From: Moringa oleifera
Taxonomy: Eukaryota > Streptophyta > Magnoliopsida > Brassicales > Moringaceae
Direction of reading: 5' to 3'
Assembly: GCA_021397835.1 (NCBI GenBank)
Contig: JAJFZO010000049.1
Location: 10,049,001 to 10,113,000, forward strand
DNA: 64,000 nt
The translations under genes were made by a program, and so were the position numbers. Shown here in pieces: positions 25,201 to 40,200 of this stretch (position 1 is the stretch's first letter; each line of letters opens with the position of its first letter). Below the pieces are notes generated by a model. The model had not been told where the DNA came from, searched no databases, and saw only the letters and a list, made by a program, of their open reading frames with translations.

Positions 25201-28200
25201 ACAATAGATCGACACACTGGAAATATTAATTTAGAATTGTGATACAAATTGGGACAGAAAGCACAATCTGCTGTCACCTTCATATTCCTGGAAACATTGA
25301 AGTTCTAAAGCCTGCCTGTAGTACATCATTCCCCTCACTGACAGAAGCAAATGAATAAAGTACCATAAACTAGGTCAATATCCATAAAAGAAGCCAGTAA
25401 AGAATGCACTGTATAGTAAAACATCATGCATACCTGTTCTAGCAAGTGTTTGCCCTCTGTAAGATACCCACTGACGAATAAACTCTGACTTCTCTTTTTC
25501 AGAATATTGAATTTTAGGATCATTTATACGATCCTGAAAATTTGTCCATTCATCTAGTTTGCAATCATTCATGTTCAGTAAGTTCCTATTTATTCCAAAT
25601 AGGAGAAAGCATCATGTGGTAATTAAAACTCACCAGGGTATATTTTCTGTAGGTAAAACAAAATTGATATTCCATCCTCATTTTCCTTATTAAGTTCCTC
25701 ATCAGAATAAAGAACATCTTCTTTGTAATAAGGAGTCAAAACACTAAACCATTGATCAAAAAGGAAATTTGTGTTAGATAAAATGAAAATTAAATGTAAA
25801 CAGCCATCAATTTTCTAAACATTAAATAATCAAAACATAATTTTCTTTTCAGGCAGCAAATACTTTACTAATTGAAAATGTATGATAAGTTTGTGACTTG
25901 CCTAAAGGAGAGCATGTCACGAACTCTTGGAGCTTTTGGCATATTCATAAACAAGGAATTTGCAAAGAAAGTGATTCGACGCCGAGCTTCTAAGTTTGGG
26001 GGTACATTTATGGCAGATTCTTTGACAGTCAAAAGCAAGCGAAGCCTAACAACCTACAAATGAAGTAGAACAAGCGACAAACAAAAGATCTCCATATGTA
26101 ATAGTTCACACAAGACTTGAAATAAGCAAAAATGCAAAGTACCTTCTCCCTCCAAGATTTATTCTGTGTGAGGCTAATGTTTATTTTTTCAAACCTCTGC
26201 TTCTGATCATTTTCAATATCATGACTGTGCTTGTGAGCTCTTGCAACAACTCTGCAGGGTGGAGTATCCATAGCACAAATTACATATGAGGGACTCATCT
26301 TGTGTTGACAATATGACAAATTATCACATGTATTCATTGATTTTGCATTTCAGAAAGTAATCACGGCCATCAACCTTGACATCTTGTGTGATGATTTTGA
26401 TAATATCACAAATTACCTAAGAGGATCTGTGCTATGTTGACATATGACAAATTGTCACATATATTCATTGATTTTGCATATTTTAGAACTTACTCATGGC
26501 CATTAACCATAACATCTTGTGTGATGATCTCAATAATATCCTGAAGCACATTGATGATCTGAGCCGTAAACGCTTCCTCATCCTCATAGTCACCGAGCTG
26601 ACAACACACCAAACATGAGTGCTCAGAAGTGGCAAATATTAAGTCCAGATTGATAAGTTAGAAGCGAAAACGCCTAGCAGCAAGTAAAGGGGACAGGAAA
26701 AGGTGGGGAGAAACCAAGGAAATGTAAAGAAATCAGGTTACCAAAATATTTAGAAACTTCTCCAACTTATCACTCAGCAAAGGCATCTCACTCATCCGGA
26801 ATTCATATAAAAATCTGTGCTGTTGTATGCTGACGTCTAGTTCATAGCAAATCTGCCTCACAATTCTAGTTATGGTAAGAAAAAAGCTAGAAGTCAGAGG
26901 GCCTCAAACTTGTCTTGCCCAGGAAAGATGGCAATTGACCACATGAAATTTGAATTCTGTGTCCAAAATTAAGCAGGTACGATAAATCCTTTTGGCTTAC
27001 CTTATATCCGCTTCATCTTCCAGAAGACCATATATTATGTCCCTCAATGTCTCATAACATTCAATAACAGCAGAATGCATATAGTTATCACTCTTAATCT
27101 TTTTAAATAAATCACCATCCTCCTTTCCCTTAAAATCTTTTGCCATGTCTAATGCAATAGGAATCTGTTGTGGCAGAAATAAGAAGATGTATCATGATGC
27201 AGATTCTGCATTCAGCATAAAATCTAACAAGAGATATTTGTGAAAGCATTTACCTTGCTAGCAAGTAAGAAAGGGGGCCACTGGACTACAGTGACATCAC
27301 CAGAAGAAGAAGGTACAAGTAGCAAATCCCTATCCCTGCACAATAAGTAAAGAAAATAGTAGGAACATAAACATGATACACCTGACAGGTTAAGATAAAT
27401 ATTGTAGGAATAAGGTTTCTCACCTATCACTAATTAGATCCTCACTTCGCATAGAATTTATAAACTCGTTCCACACCTCAGAAAAGTTTGCAATGTTCTT
27501 GCGCTCCGCTGAATAATCCTGCCATTCACAAATGTTAAGTTAGCCAAAGATAAAGAGTACAAAAAAGGCTCTGATTCTGTTTGTATAAATGAATCAGAAA
27601 ACCTGGAGCCTGCATTTGCATTTAAAACAATATGCATTGCATTTTGGAAAATCTACTAATATCAAGAATGATTATACAAATATACAATTAACACTACCAA
27701 GTTATTTCTTTTCCCATCCTCATTAGAAAATGGCATAATGGTTCGACTGAAAGCTGAAGGCACAGATTCAAATCTGGAACGCAACATCCCAAGTGTTCGA
27801 ATCTGCAAAATGCCAAATGTTACCAAGCAATAACAACAAGAAAACCGCCAAATTCCAACTAACACAGACCCTAGCATATATTTTCATTGGTAAAAATCAT
27901 GTCTAGGTTTCACAGGATCACGTTATATGAGAGGGATGCTCATGTCTTTCTTTGACATATTTCTACATGAGATAAGAATAAAATAGTCACTTACCTCACC
28001 CAAATGGCTAAAGGCTCCACGAATTCCACCAAAAAGGGTGGAAAAGATGGCATACCATATTTGGGCATCCATAAAATAAACCTACAGAGAAATGACACTT
28101 TGCATTATGGCAGAAATTTTGTCACATTGGTCACAATTTAAACTATAGCTTAGCTGAGTTCCTCGACCTTCCACTTACCAGGATAATTGGAGCCCATATT

Positions 28201-31200
28201 GCAATAACAACTCCGATATTATGGGTTGCTACATCAGTATCAGAATATAACTTAGTATCAGGCTACAGCCACTTATGAAAGGGAACTAAGAACAGTTAAT
28301 AAAAGGGTGAAGTATTACCATTTGGAAAGAACTCATGCCACTGATAGTTATCGACATGCAAATCCATAATAATCTTTGTTGGTCCAATTAATGGCAATAT
28401 CTGTTAACAAAAATATGAGAATGTAAAATCTGTTAAAGAGTGCTAAAACACCAGCCAAATGAGCAGATCCAATGACATGCAACTGAGTTACATAAATTGA
28501 AACATGACAACGAAAAAATAGGATCCTAGTAGCTGATAGAAATTAAATAAAGCAACCAATTGCTCTTAATATTCTGTATACATATGTGAACGCATATATA
28601 TGCTGCAACAGAACCATCATAGGATGCTAGTAGCGATGCAAGCAGATGAACCCATCTACATAATACAGAGATGAACCTATGAAGTACATAGGCATTGGTG
28701 TTGGTGAAAATTTATGCTGTCACTTACTAAAAGTTCTCTGAAGAATCTCTATACCTACAGATAGGTATGAATGTGTAATGGCAACTCTATTTATTCCTAT
28801 GCATGTATACTGATCATTTTCCGAAGACATCTGAAGATATATAACATAGAGCTACCAGAATTCAAGATTAATCCCCTTCTTCTCATGACATCTTTTCCTT
28901 CTAGGGATGAGGACAAATTAGGGATAATAAGCTTGCTTTGCAATCTTGTGTATGAACTTTAAAACATCTTCCATATTGTACATAATCCACCATAATTGTT
29001 CCATTTGCAGAATTGAAAGAAAATGTAAAGTACTTTAACTTCTAACAACAAACAGAAAATAATTGCCTAGTTTCAACCACTAGGGTTCTTGATGTAAATT
29101 CTAGCATCTATGATATAGAAGGGAGTCTTGGGATTGTTCCAGCACAACAAGCAGCCAAAAGTTTAAAGTTAGTGTGCCATAATTAGATTTGGGGTGCCAA
29201 AAGAAGACTACTCAATCAGAAGAGTTTTCTTTAGTAGTCAGATCTAGTGCTATTAACCAGAAGAGCTCATTCACCTTTTCATGCTTTTAGACAACCACTA
29301 ATAGAATGAAAAAAAAAATTGTTTTAGGGAATTGTTCAGTAGAATATATGAGGTATCACTGGGATTGATGTAGTTATGAGGTAACCATCTCTCCATCGTA
29401 AAATACATTTCAGTTTTATACTATCAAAATGCATGCAAAATGTAGCCTATTATGACAGTAAAAATTATTAACTCAAGACATTACTGGCCATCACAAGCCT
29501 CACCAAAGAAAAGAAAAAAGGTGCATCCTAGCAACTAGTTTAAAACCTTATCCAAAATAAGAAATGACATATGTAAGACCAATGAAAGGACAGCTATTTG
29601 CATATCATGGTTTTCATAAAAATTTACATTAAGATTTTTACTCATCTTGTCGCACTTCCTTGACAACACAATGAAGTGCAAGTTTCTCATTAGTATTTCA
29701 AAAGCTGATATTAGAGACATGTTATCAGCCACTTAGGATGTCATCCTGAATGGCCCACCCCTACCACCTGAGTCAGTCTCCACTGATAGAAAACCCTTTT
29801 TCCCTTGGAAATTGTTGATAGAAACTTAAGCTCAAGTGGAAGTATAGTTGCACCTATATCTGACTTCAATGTTATATCTTATGCATTGCCAGTCCAAAGC
29901 CTGGCAAGGAGCATTGGTAGTAGATTGACAGTCAGTGAAAAAATGTAGCTATCTTATGGATATAATTCCTAGTGACAGATAACAGACATTTTGCATGAAA
30001 TCAGAGATGAAGCAAAAATGGGTAAAATTCAACTTGGCTGTCCTCCTAAACTTATGGGGTGAATTGATGCCAAAACGTACTAAGAAGCAATATTTTACTC
30101 CAATGAAATATGGCCATGGCAAAATGTGGTACACATGGCATAGGATATTTAGATGCAAACTCAAAGTGTGACTGAGATCCAAAATGTATTTGATACTTGA
30201 ATGCTTTTGCTTCCAATGACACACTAGAATGCACATTCAAGATATGATTCACATCCAAAATGTATTCAATATTCGAAGATAGGAGTGAAGGATGCAATGT
30301 TGTTTTAGAAGTTTTATCAAAGTAAGACCTAGTAGTAACAATTACATCTCCTGAAAGTATAAAAAGAAAAAGAAAAAGAAAAAAACCATTTAATAACCTG
30401 TAACTTGCAAAGTATACTGTTCTTTTCTTTTTCCATTACATTTCACAAAGACAATGACTTGATAAAATAGTAACATTCTACCAGGTGAATGTTTAATCAC
30501 AAAACAAAACTACAAAGAACTATACATGCTTATTAACAAATAGAAGAGAATAAATAATAGAGAAAAAACATCATTTCATGAAAAGTTGCCTTAGACCTCC
30601 ATTACCTAAAGGCAAATCAAAAAATCATAATGATGAATTTCACATATTCATAACCAATATCAAACACAGAAAATATATAAAAAGGTATATGAATGCATAT
30701 GTTATTGATGTATGCATCTATGCATGATAGACATAATCTGGCACTAATTCAAACAATTAATACTAAGAGAGAGAATCGTGAGCATATAACAAAACATCAC
30801 CTCTACATAATAGCTGAAAGCAAGCTTGCTGATTAGCAGCAAGATCCAAAAGAATGTATACCTGATGACAAAAACGAAATGCCATTAATGGCGTTAGGAC
30901 ACATTCAAATGGTAGTAGCACTAATATAGCAGGTCCTATATTCCCATGGGAGAATGTAAAACATGATTCCAAAAACAAAAATTCCTGGAACAACCCCCTG
31001 AAGACCCCTTTTAGAAAGAAAAGAGCAGTATTGCTTTCTCTTACTTCAAAAGTGAGAACATATCCTCATGCATGCCTCTTCCAACATATAGTTTTGGCTG
31101 CAGTACGGAAAAATAGATAAAGAACATTCATATCAAGAAAACAATAAAAATAAGAAAAAAAAAGAAAAAAAAAACAGAAGAATTCAAAGCATAACATCAA

Positions 31201-34200
31201 GAATGACAAGTAGCAAAGCTTGGTATGCTTGCCTGAGCCCACCACATGATAAGAGTGACAATCCGCATGTTTGAGCGCTCCATTGTTCTCCGCAAGGGAG
31301 GTAGTAAGAACAATAAAGCAGCCAACATATTTGGCATCAAATAAATCACAACAGCATAATTATAAAAATATTGGTTCTGCCATTCCCCAGCCCAGCTGCT
31401 GAAGAACTTAATAACCCCTGTTGGATTCTGCACTGACTTAGAGTAACCAATTGGCAAAACAACTGCCCACATAGCTGCTACTGCAAACTTCAAAAGGCAC
31501 CGCAGTATTTGGGTAAATTTCAAACTCCTCCAGGCGTTGAAACTAAGGATTATATCTAGACCAGCTGCCACAATTTATAAAGAATTTAAAGAGGGGCAAA
31601 AGTATCAGTCAATCTCAAATATTCTTATTAAAATATCGCGTAACTTGTGGGGGAACTGCTGGTAGCATAATTAAAAAATATCATGGAATAAGAAACTCAG
31701 TTAGATAAGAATATGACCACTACCTTGCAGCAAATTAAGAAAAGCTGAAGTAATGAATATGGTCAAAACTGTTTTGAAAGTAGCCCCATCAAAAAATGCA
31801 GCAAGAGATCCAGAAGGACTCCATGCAACTATTACCATGGCCTGGAGACAATAAAATTAACAGTGGCATTAAATTTGCAGAAAATAGTCAAAGATAGAGC
31901 ACAACCAGTCAAACATTAAGGCTACCTGTAAAGCCAAGATAAGGAATATCCACATTCGGTCAAAACTTCTGAAGAGGTGCCAAAATGTTCTCACTTCAAC
32001 AAAGTTAGTTTTAGGCTTCCTTTTGCCATAAGTTACTTGGTTAGGTCTCTGCAAGAAAACATAGAACTCAGAATGTTACAGATCAAAAAGCATTACTCCC
32101 TCCATTCCATAATAAGTGCTCTTTGTACTTTGGGATATCCTGAGTGTATATAAAGAGATGCACCATGACTTAATTGCTAAAAGGGGGACTTGAAAAACAG
32201 CAGTAAATAGTATGTATTATTTAAAGGCTTTTCCAGTTAACCGAACAGATTAGGAAATTCATAGTCTAATTGACATTCATGAACGCCTCCTAAGAGCCCC
32301 ATTAAATACTTTTCCAAAAAAACTTAGTGATAAAAGAAAACAAAAGAAGCTTTATTCTTGGACTTTAGGTTTCCAGTACAATGCTTCAAACAGAGAGTTA
32401 AACTCAAGTCCTAATATAATAAGGAAATGTTTGCACAACTGACACAGACGAAGACAAAGCCAGTAAATTATAAAGAAACAAAATGGTAACTTCTTTTTGC
32501 CCCAATTTCATCTAGGCTCTTGACCAAACACCTAATTGACCTAAAGTTAATTAATAAATACCCTAATGACATGAAACTACAAGAAAACCTTTCTATGTTT
32601 GAATCTATGGGTTGATAAGTCTTTTTATTAACTTTATGATTATGTTTTTGATAATCAAGTAGAAACAGTAGAGCAGATTAAGAGTGGAACATTGGGGATT
32701 TGATTTCCTTTTGTGAGTATGCTCGGTGCTTTATAAGTATACACCTCTACATAGGATTTTGGGACAGCTTTATATTTTCATTTAGATAATAGGATAGAGA
32801 TTTGAAATCTAGGTTCCCATGTCTCTCAATTCTTACCTTCCTCTTTTCTTGTTCTTCTCTTTCCTTTTCAGATTCTAGCTCTCATCCTTATCTTCTCCTT
32901 TCCTTTACTTTTTTCTTGCTCCTCTACATCAATTGATATAATGGAAAATCATGTGCCCACATGCGAATCAGACGTGTTGCCACATGATGCTTGTATGTTG
33001 CAACAACAAGTGAGCTGCAAATCACCCACAAAAATGAGTACCAACATCACATGCATGCCAGTATACCTTCCTCCATCATCATGTACCTTCTCGTTGCTAA
33101 AAAAGGCTAAGCCTTTCACAAGAACTCTGCTCATTACTTTCATATTCATTGGCCCACTGCTATGGTTGCTAAGCACTGCCATCTTTGTCGTGCTCAAAAG
33201 AGACCTATCAGTCTGTCCCTAAAAGATCAAGCTACAACTCTGCCAAAATTGATTGCAAGTTCAAACCATACTTTTGCCGTGGCTACCCCTTGTTGTTGAC
33301 CTTTTTCCCAAAATCCTCAGGTCGAGACAACCACAGGACTTACTGATTTCTGATCATCCTATTCATGAAAGTTAACAGAATGTATCACGTACACTACCCA
33401 TTGCAATTGGTTCTTAATTCGCGTCAAGCCAAACTATGATTCTGGAACCGAGCTGAGGCCTCTAATTTTTTTTCTTAATTTTCTGTATCTCTTTACCTTA
33501 ACTTTTTTTTTTTTTCTAATTTTGAGCAACATCACATCAAAACTTTCCATTAAGACAAGTTGAATTTCATTGGGTTCTAATTTGTCAAATTGTATCCTAT
33601 AACAAAACAGGTCCAGCATCAAGGTTTGTATTATGAGGTCATGCAGAAGTCATAATCTAGTCATTAGTTAAGTTTCAAGTTCTCATGCAACAATGGTTAC
33701 GCATGCTATTAGCCAAATATTCCTTACAAGGTCACCACTTGTTGTCAAGTTGGAAATCCAGCATTACCCAATTGAGACCAAGAAAAACATATCTCTAGAA
33801 TGGAAGTTTTAAGCCTGAAGATGTCGGATGATGCAAAGGATTATCAACTAAAGGCTGCTCATAATCAGGCATCCCAGTACCTAGAAGAATCAAAACATAG
33901 ATGTTTTCTCTTCCAACCCACAAACAAGTTGAAGGAAAAGTCAAAGGCTGTTACTTGTTAGGCACCAAAGGATAAAGATAATTGCATAGAACAAGTGGGA
34001 AGTTCATGGCATTTAGAAGGATCAGGATGACGGATAGTCCCAACCAAGTAAGAACATGATCAGAAACATGTTTAAATATATTCCATTTATTGATTTTGTC
34101 CCAACTCCTTGATTTCAGGACCTTCGGCAACGGATCCTTTCAGCCTCATTTTTTGTTTACTAATGAATTCACAAGTCAAGAAATCTCATCTTCATGTGCA

Positions 34201-37200
34201 GAGCTGAAGCTCATGAATTTGATATTATATCACTTTATAAATATGCACCTCTAATTAGGAGGATATCCATACCTTGGATAATAAAGTTGATGGTTTGCCT
34301 CTGTCTAATCCTCTTCCTCCCACTTCTGGTCTTTCCTTCGTCAGATCCCTCAGTTTATCATCAACACATTCACCTTCCTCTCTATTTCTCTATTTTCTCT
34401 ACTATTTTCACTTTTTTCGTAACTCATGGCTTCTCATTCTACAATATACCCATGGTTATAAGACTTCAAGATATTGAAAGGTTGATTCCCATTGCAGCTG
34501 GTAAAGCATATTTTACATTTCTGAGTAATGTTAGCCATGGTGTTGAATGATTGGTTTCAGATTAGATAAGAGATATCATGGTCATAGATAAAAATGGTAC
34601 TTGATGCAGGGGAACAGATAAACAATATTTCTTCCGTAAAACACCATAAAGTATTGAAATTATTAACAAAATAAGATGTAACTAAACTATATGTTCTTTA
34701 CCAATCAATAAGTAAATAAATAGATGATATACACCTCATTTGGAAGGGGCATCTCGTCAGAATGGATGAAGAAATCTGCTTTAACGTCCATTGGCCACCC
34801 AAGCTTGAAACACCTTTTAGACCTTTAGGGGGAAAAAACATATTTCAGCTATTTATTATAAGGATCAAACATAAAACAAGATCACCTTCCAATAAGCTCA
34901 CCAGAAGTACTCATTTAGATCATCATAATTTCTCCATCTCGAATGGCTTGCTTTGCCTCCTTTGTTTCTCCTAGCTTCCTTTTCGGCATATAAAATTAAT
35001 TTACAGTAAGAAAATTGTAAATAAGTAAGAAGAATAATTTGGGTAGTGGATTAAAAGCAACAACTACCTTGCGCAAAACTTGATAGATAGGGGTTATAAC
35101 ATTCCTCAAAAATGATTCTTCATCAGGCGCTGCTGTCCCATATGTATCTCCAATGACTGGGTCCGCATTGCTAAATAGAATTCCATATACCTCGTTTGCC
35201 ATCTTATGGAACAGAAAACAAGATGAGGATGACTTTCAAGTATACAGTCGCAGAACAATTCTCTTCATGCCTTTTCTTCAAACACGTGATAAATTTCACT
35301 GTTACTAATCTACCATTCTAATAATTAGCGCCTACAAATCTGCCAAGGCTTTCTCATATCTTCTTGTCTTATTCATCCAAACATGATTTATGTAGATTAG
35401 AAGGTAATTACATTGAGATTTCTGATACATTAGTAAACTTGGTTCAATAATTATGTGAATTTTACTTGATCTAATCTTCCTTTCTAAAGTCAATAAGACA
35501 GATGTTCACATTCACTGTAGCATTTAACTATACAGGAGTTAGGTATATTAGCTTCGTTAAAGACATTAGCCAGCATTTCTTTGTTAGTGCGTGAGAAAAT
35601 ATCCTTATTATATTAGTGAAAGACAAATGAACATGAATAGTATTATCAGCACATTTCAGATGGTGAAGTCGCATAAGCATGACTGGGTGACTTTATTTCA
35701 CAACACGCCACAAGGATAGATGCATTTACATCACATTCATATTAATCCTCTTTCTGATTTCTAGTTACCTTTTTTTTCTTGACAAAATGATAAAAGAATC
35801 ATGTGATTAGTGTACAGATCAGCTATGGCAAGAATGCTCCAAATGCTCATAATGATCAAGATGATGATTATGATGATGGAAACTGTTATGATACTAACAG
35901 ATGATGGAAACTCACTGTTGCACAAGAAAAATATTGGAAAAAATGTGCATATACAATCAGAAGTTTTTCAAATCTTTGATTCTACAAGAAAAGAAAACTT
36001 ACATTATGGAAAATGTAGCAAATGCATTCAGGCATGAAACGAATATTTGAAGCTTCACCCCATATGAGAAGATACAGTCCAATGTAGATAAGCTGCAGTT
36101 GTTGCTCATCACAAGCAGGGGGAATCCTGTTAAGTGAAACATAATCCACCCACCAAATGTAAGATTGAGGCACAGAAGCTGTAATATTCAATAAGACAGA
36201 AATTATAATTTAATTAATATTTACGGAGGTTTAATTTATGATCTGGAGAGAAACAAGATAGTATACCTTAGATTTGACTTACAGCGCAAATATTTGCACC
36301 ATGACCGATAGTTCTTGAAAATATCAATCATCAACTTTCTTATGGTGCTACTATTCAGCTGCAATAACCTTCTCATCAATTTCCAGAATATAAGAAAATG
36401 GAAATAAGATCAAAGTAACAACTTTCAACTCACTGAAGTAGTGATTTTACCTGTTCATAATCTACAAGATTCCTCTTCCTCACGTCAATATTGGCAAGTA
36501 GCAGTATTAGGTGCTCCCTCTGATTTGCTACATTTCCTCTCTTGAATTTGCAAAAATATGTTATAAATCTATGCAGTCAGATCAACAAATTCTCAAGGGA
36601 AAGAAACTAGCAACAATAGTTAAGCAAAAGATCATCACAATAGCCTCTCTCAAAAATGAAAATATATCTGGCACCTGTTGTTACATATATGAAGTTGATT
36701 TTGTTATATCAATGTAGTACATGCTATAAAAAGTATCGTGATGGTTTTGTCACTGTTCAAGGAAAGTATTTAACAAGATAACAATCAGATACAAATAATC
36801 TTTAAGAGAATCAGTTCCTTTTTGCATGGGGAATGATCTCAAATTCATCAAAAAAAAAAAAGGGAAAAACTTCAAGGTTTCTTTTATATCCATGGATTTT
36901 AATACAAGGAAGTTCACTTAAAGATGCTATAGGTTGCAAGGACCTTTTACTAGTTCTTTAGTAACAAATGCTATCAATTACCAAAAAACTTTCCATCAGT
37001 TCTTTTTGTCATTGCTATTGAAGAATTATAAATAGATACGATGTATCATTTATGATAGAATTAACTTAAGATGCTAGTGCTGTCATGGGAAGAAATTGTT
37101 CTTTGCAGGTGAAATTGTTTGTTCAAAAGTATGCCTTTCAAGCTAATTTTTCCATTTAAAAACATCTACATGCCGTTTTATGACTGACCAGTACAAAGAG

Positions 37201-40200
37201 ATCAAAGTTCAGATCTCTAAGACCTTCTATCGACAAAAAGGAGCAGCATATGGTACACTGGCTTACTTCACCACCAAATGATGACAAGGATGAAGGACAC
37301 AGATGTGAAAGAATGTATACCTGAAAACCAAAAATAGCCGCAAGCCATTCGAGTATGTCATGGAAAGACTTAGTCCTCTCCTTATGCATGTCATCTGGGG
37401 CATCTGATGTCAAATGGACCTTGGGTGGAGGAAGGAGATGCACATTACGAACAGCACTAAAAGCAGCCTTGATCTACATTATCATGAAAAATAACTATTA
37501 TTCAAATTATAGATTTAGATCACTATTTTTTGGTGCACAAGCAACATTAAAAACCACATGGATATAAAGGACCTCAGGAAGTTCCATAATAGCTGGTTTA
37601 GCCCCAACAGCATGCAGTGGAAGAATGTTGTAGTGTTCATACTGTTCCTTTTTCCTCTCAACTTCTTTGGCATATCTGATAGTCTGTAAGGATAAAGTAA
37701 ATTAAACTCACATTTTCAGTATCTCCACATGCTAGCAACTAGTTCAAGAATTTATACTGGACACATAAAAGCATATCAATCAAACCTCATCTTGCACTTT
37801 CGATGAAGGTACTACAGTCATCAGCACATCATACAACACTGTTGCAATCTGGTAAATCTTAGCCATCTCCTCCCTGCAACAGTGCCGCCGTGGGTGAAAG
37901 TTAAATTAGATTTCACCATTTGTAACCTAATCACAAGTCAATAATCAAAAGAAAGCCTCACGGTTTTTTTGTCTCTTCTCCTCTTTTGATATTTTTCTCA
38001 TAGAAGTTCTGATAATACAACTGGATTTCACTGGGATCATTTCTTCCAAGCAGACGCTGTGTTTCTTGTTCTTCCTGCATAAATAAGAATTTTCGGATAT
38101 TCCAAATTATTTATATTTAATTTTGAAGTTTGTGACATAGAACACACATACCGGCCTCTATTATATAAGTCTGAAATTTACTGAGCTGGAAGGCAGGTTA
38201 ACAGGAGAATACATCCATGAAGTGTTGTGTAAACAGAAAACAAGTTAATCATTTAGTACCTACTTCTGTGCTAGGAGATGTTTTAAGACTACAGAAAAAC
38301 AATAGTTCCTATTTCAGAGAGAAGTTCAAAACTATTCATCTCTTCTTAGAGTGGTCCACATTAAATATTGAGTTTAAGCAACACCTGGATGGCATGAACA
38401 ACAAAAGAAGGTCACACAAGATTCTGTGCATCTATACACGCACACGCACACACACACACACACACATATATGTACATACATGTGGCATTAAAATAGAGTA
38501 GGGAAGAACAGTAGACTATTATCCATCTGTTAATGTTACACAATTGTACCAGGGAAATGCATGAAGTCCATCTGCTATCAAAAACTGGACAATAGATGAT
38601 TTGAAACGAGCTTGTCCTCAATTGACAAAGGAGACAAGTTAGGAATGTCAAAAAAAACAAATAACTTAAAAAGCATAACAATGTTTATTATATTTCTTAA
38701 ATATATTGCACCTCCCCGCTAAGTTTTTTCCACGGATTCTCTAAATTGACAGATTAATTGTCAAATTATGCTTTCAGATACTTCTGAGTAACTTACAATA
38801 AAAGAGGCACCAAATTAGCATTTGCTCCAGCAATAAAATATAGTACTGTACAGAACAGAAGCTACATAGAGTAACTTCCACCAAGAAGGATGGAACATAT
38901 CCAAGTTACACCTACCCAGACCCTACTTCAGTTGGACCATAACTGGGGGTAAACTTGTGGAGTTAGTACTAATATGTGCGTGCAGTTTGCATATCGCACA
39001 ATTGTAAACAACAATTTCAGTCCTCAAGAGAGAATAAATTGCCTAAAGCATGTATCAGCATTCAGTTGAAAGGAGAAAAGAAAAATAGCAAATTGAAATT
39101 ACCTTTTCAAGTCTGCGTAATAGATAGGTTTTAAACTGGCGAACACCACGTCCACTTGATTTTGGGTCCATCTTATGAACCTTCTCAAATGCATGGAAAC
39201 GGCCTAATCACAGAAAATTTGGTGATGATCAAAAAGAATAATTTCTAGTATTGCGTGCAGACAGAAATCACCTTCTGGTTCATCACTACTTTTAACATTA
39301 AGCATTAATAAACTATGTACAAATAGAAATACATATGTAAGAATGCATAATAAAGGCATGTCATATATATTAACAAAAAAAATATTATGGTAACAGAGAT
39401 AGTCAGAAAATCAAAGATAATATTGTTATTGTTTTTTCCGATTAAAAGAAATTTCAGTCCTCCAAATGAAATGATAAAATGGTAGATTTTTTTAAACTAC
39501 TGACAGTAAGTTAGTATATAAGACCATCTACACTGTCCACTTGGTACACGAGGCCCTCAAAGATTCATGAGCTTTATCTTCCTGATAATATCATAAATAA
39601 TAAGGAAGAGATTGAAGAGTTTGACAAGGAAGAGAGATTGTAGCTGAGAAGCGATTTGGAAAGGTAATAATCATTTCCACAAGCATTGCTTGCATGTGTT
39701 AGACAAATACTTTAGATTCAAAAGGCAGATTCCTAGGACCATAAATTTGAGTTAATTTGTGGCCTTCCTTCTGAATGTGAGAGGGCAAATATGGAGAATA
39801 GATACAGAATGCTCTTTTGCTGGTTCAGATTATGCTTACTTTTGCTGCATGAGCAAGGATAGACAGAAAATTAGGCGATAGCCAAATTCTTCTCTAGTAA
39901 TCCACTTTGCCCGGCAGGCCTGCCTCGACTCTTTGGCAAGGATAGACAGAAAATTATGCCATAGCCAAATTCTTCTCTAGTAATCCACTTTGTGCAGCAG
40001 GCCTGCCTCGACTCTTTGGCAATCATAGCTGTTTAGAAGTGAACTTCATTATTCACAAGGCCTGCATTTTGCCTTTCTCATCTAAAATGGAATAAGGAAA
40101 AGTGAAGCCTGAGCATTACAAGCATCGGAAGTACACTAATTAGGAGTTGTTAAATGTAATTGGTTATGTTGACACCTTTCTTCCATAAGATGCAAATTGT

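Larger units (their letters stand above)
32049..34734 (-). other. CALS7 intron 12, 2.7 kb, the largest intron
   Basis: Holds a MITE terminus at 32094-32140. It also holds a T/C-rich stretch ending near 32940 that resembles the end of an LTR, followed by an open frame on the plus strand at 32941-33222. A second C/T-rich stretch lies at about 34300-34420. The pattern suggests an old insertion, but I cannot assign a family. Confidence 0.5.

Noticed and set aside
26360..26418. Mutually exclusive alternative exon in CALS7
   Set aside because: The duplicated block has lost the GT donor at the expected place, so it cannot replace exon 26 without a cryptic site.
29949..30297. 95- and 81-codon overlapping minus-strand frames in CALS7 intron 17
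   Set aside because: Overlapping in two frames, no family resemblance, and they read through a short internal repeat in an intron.
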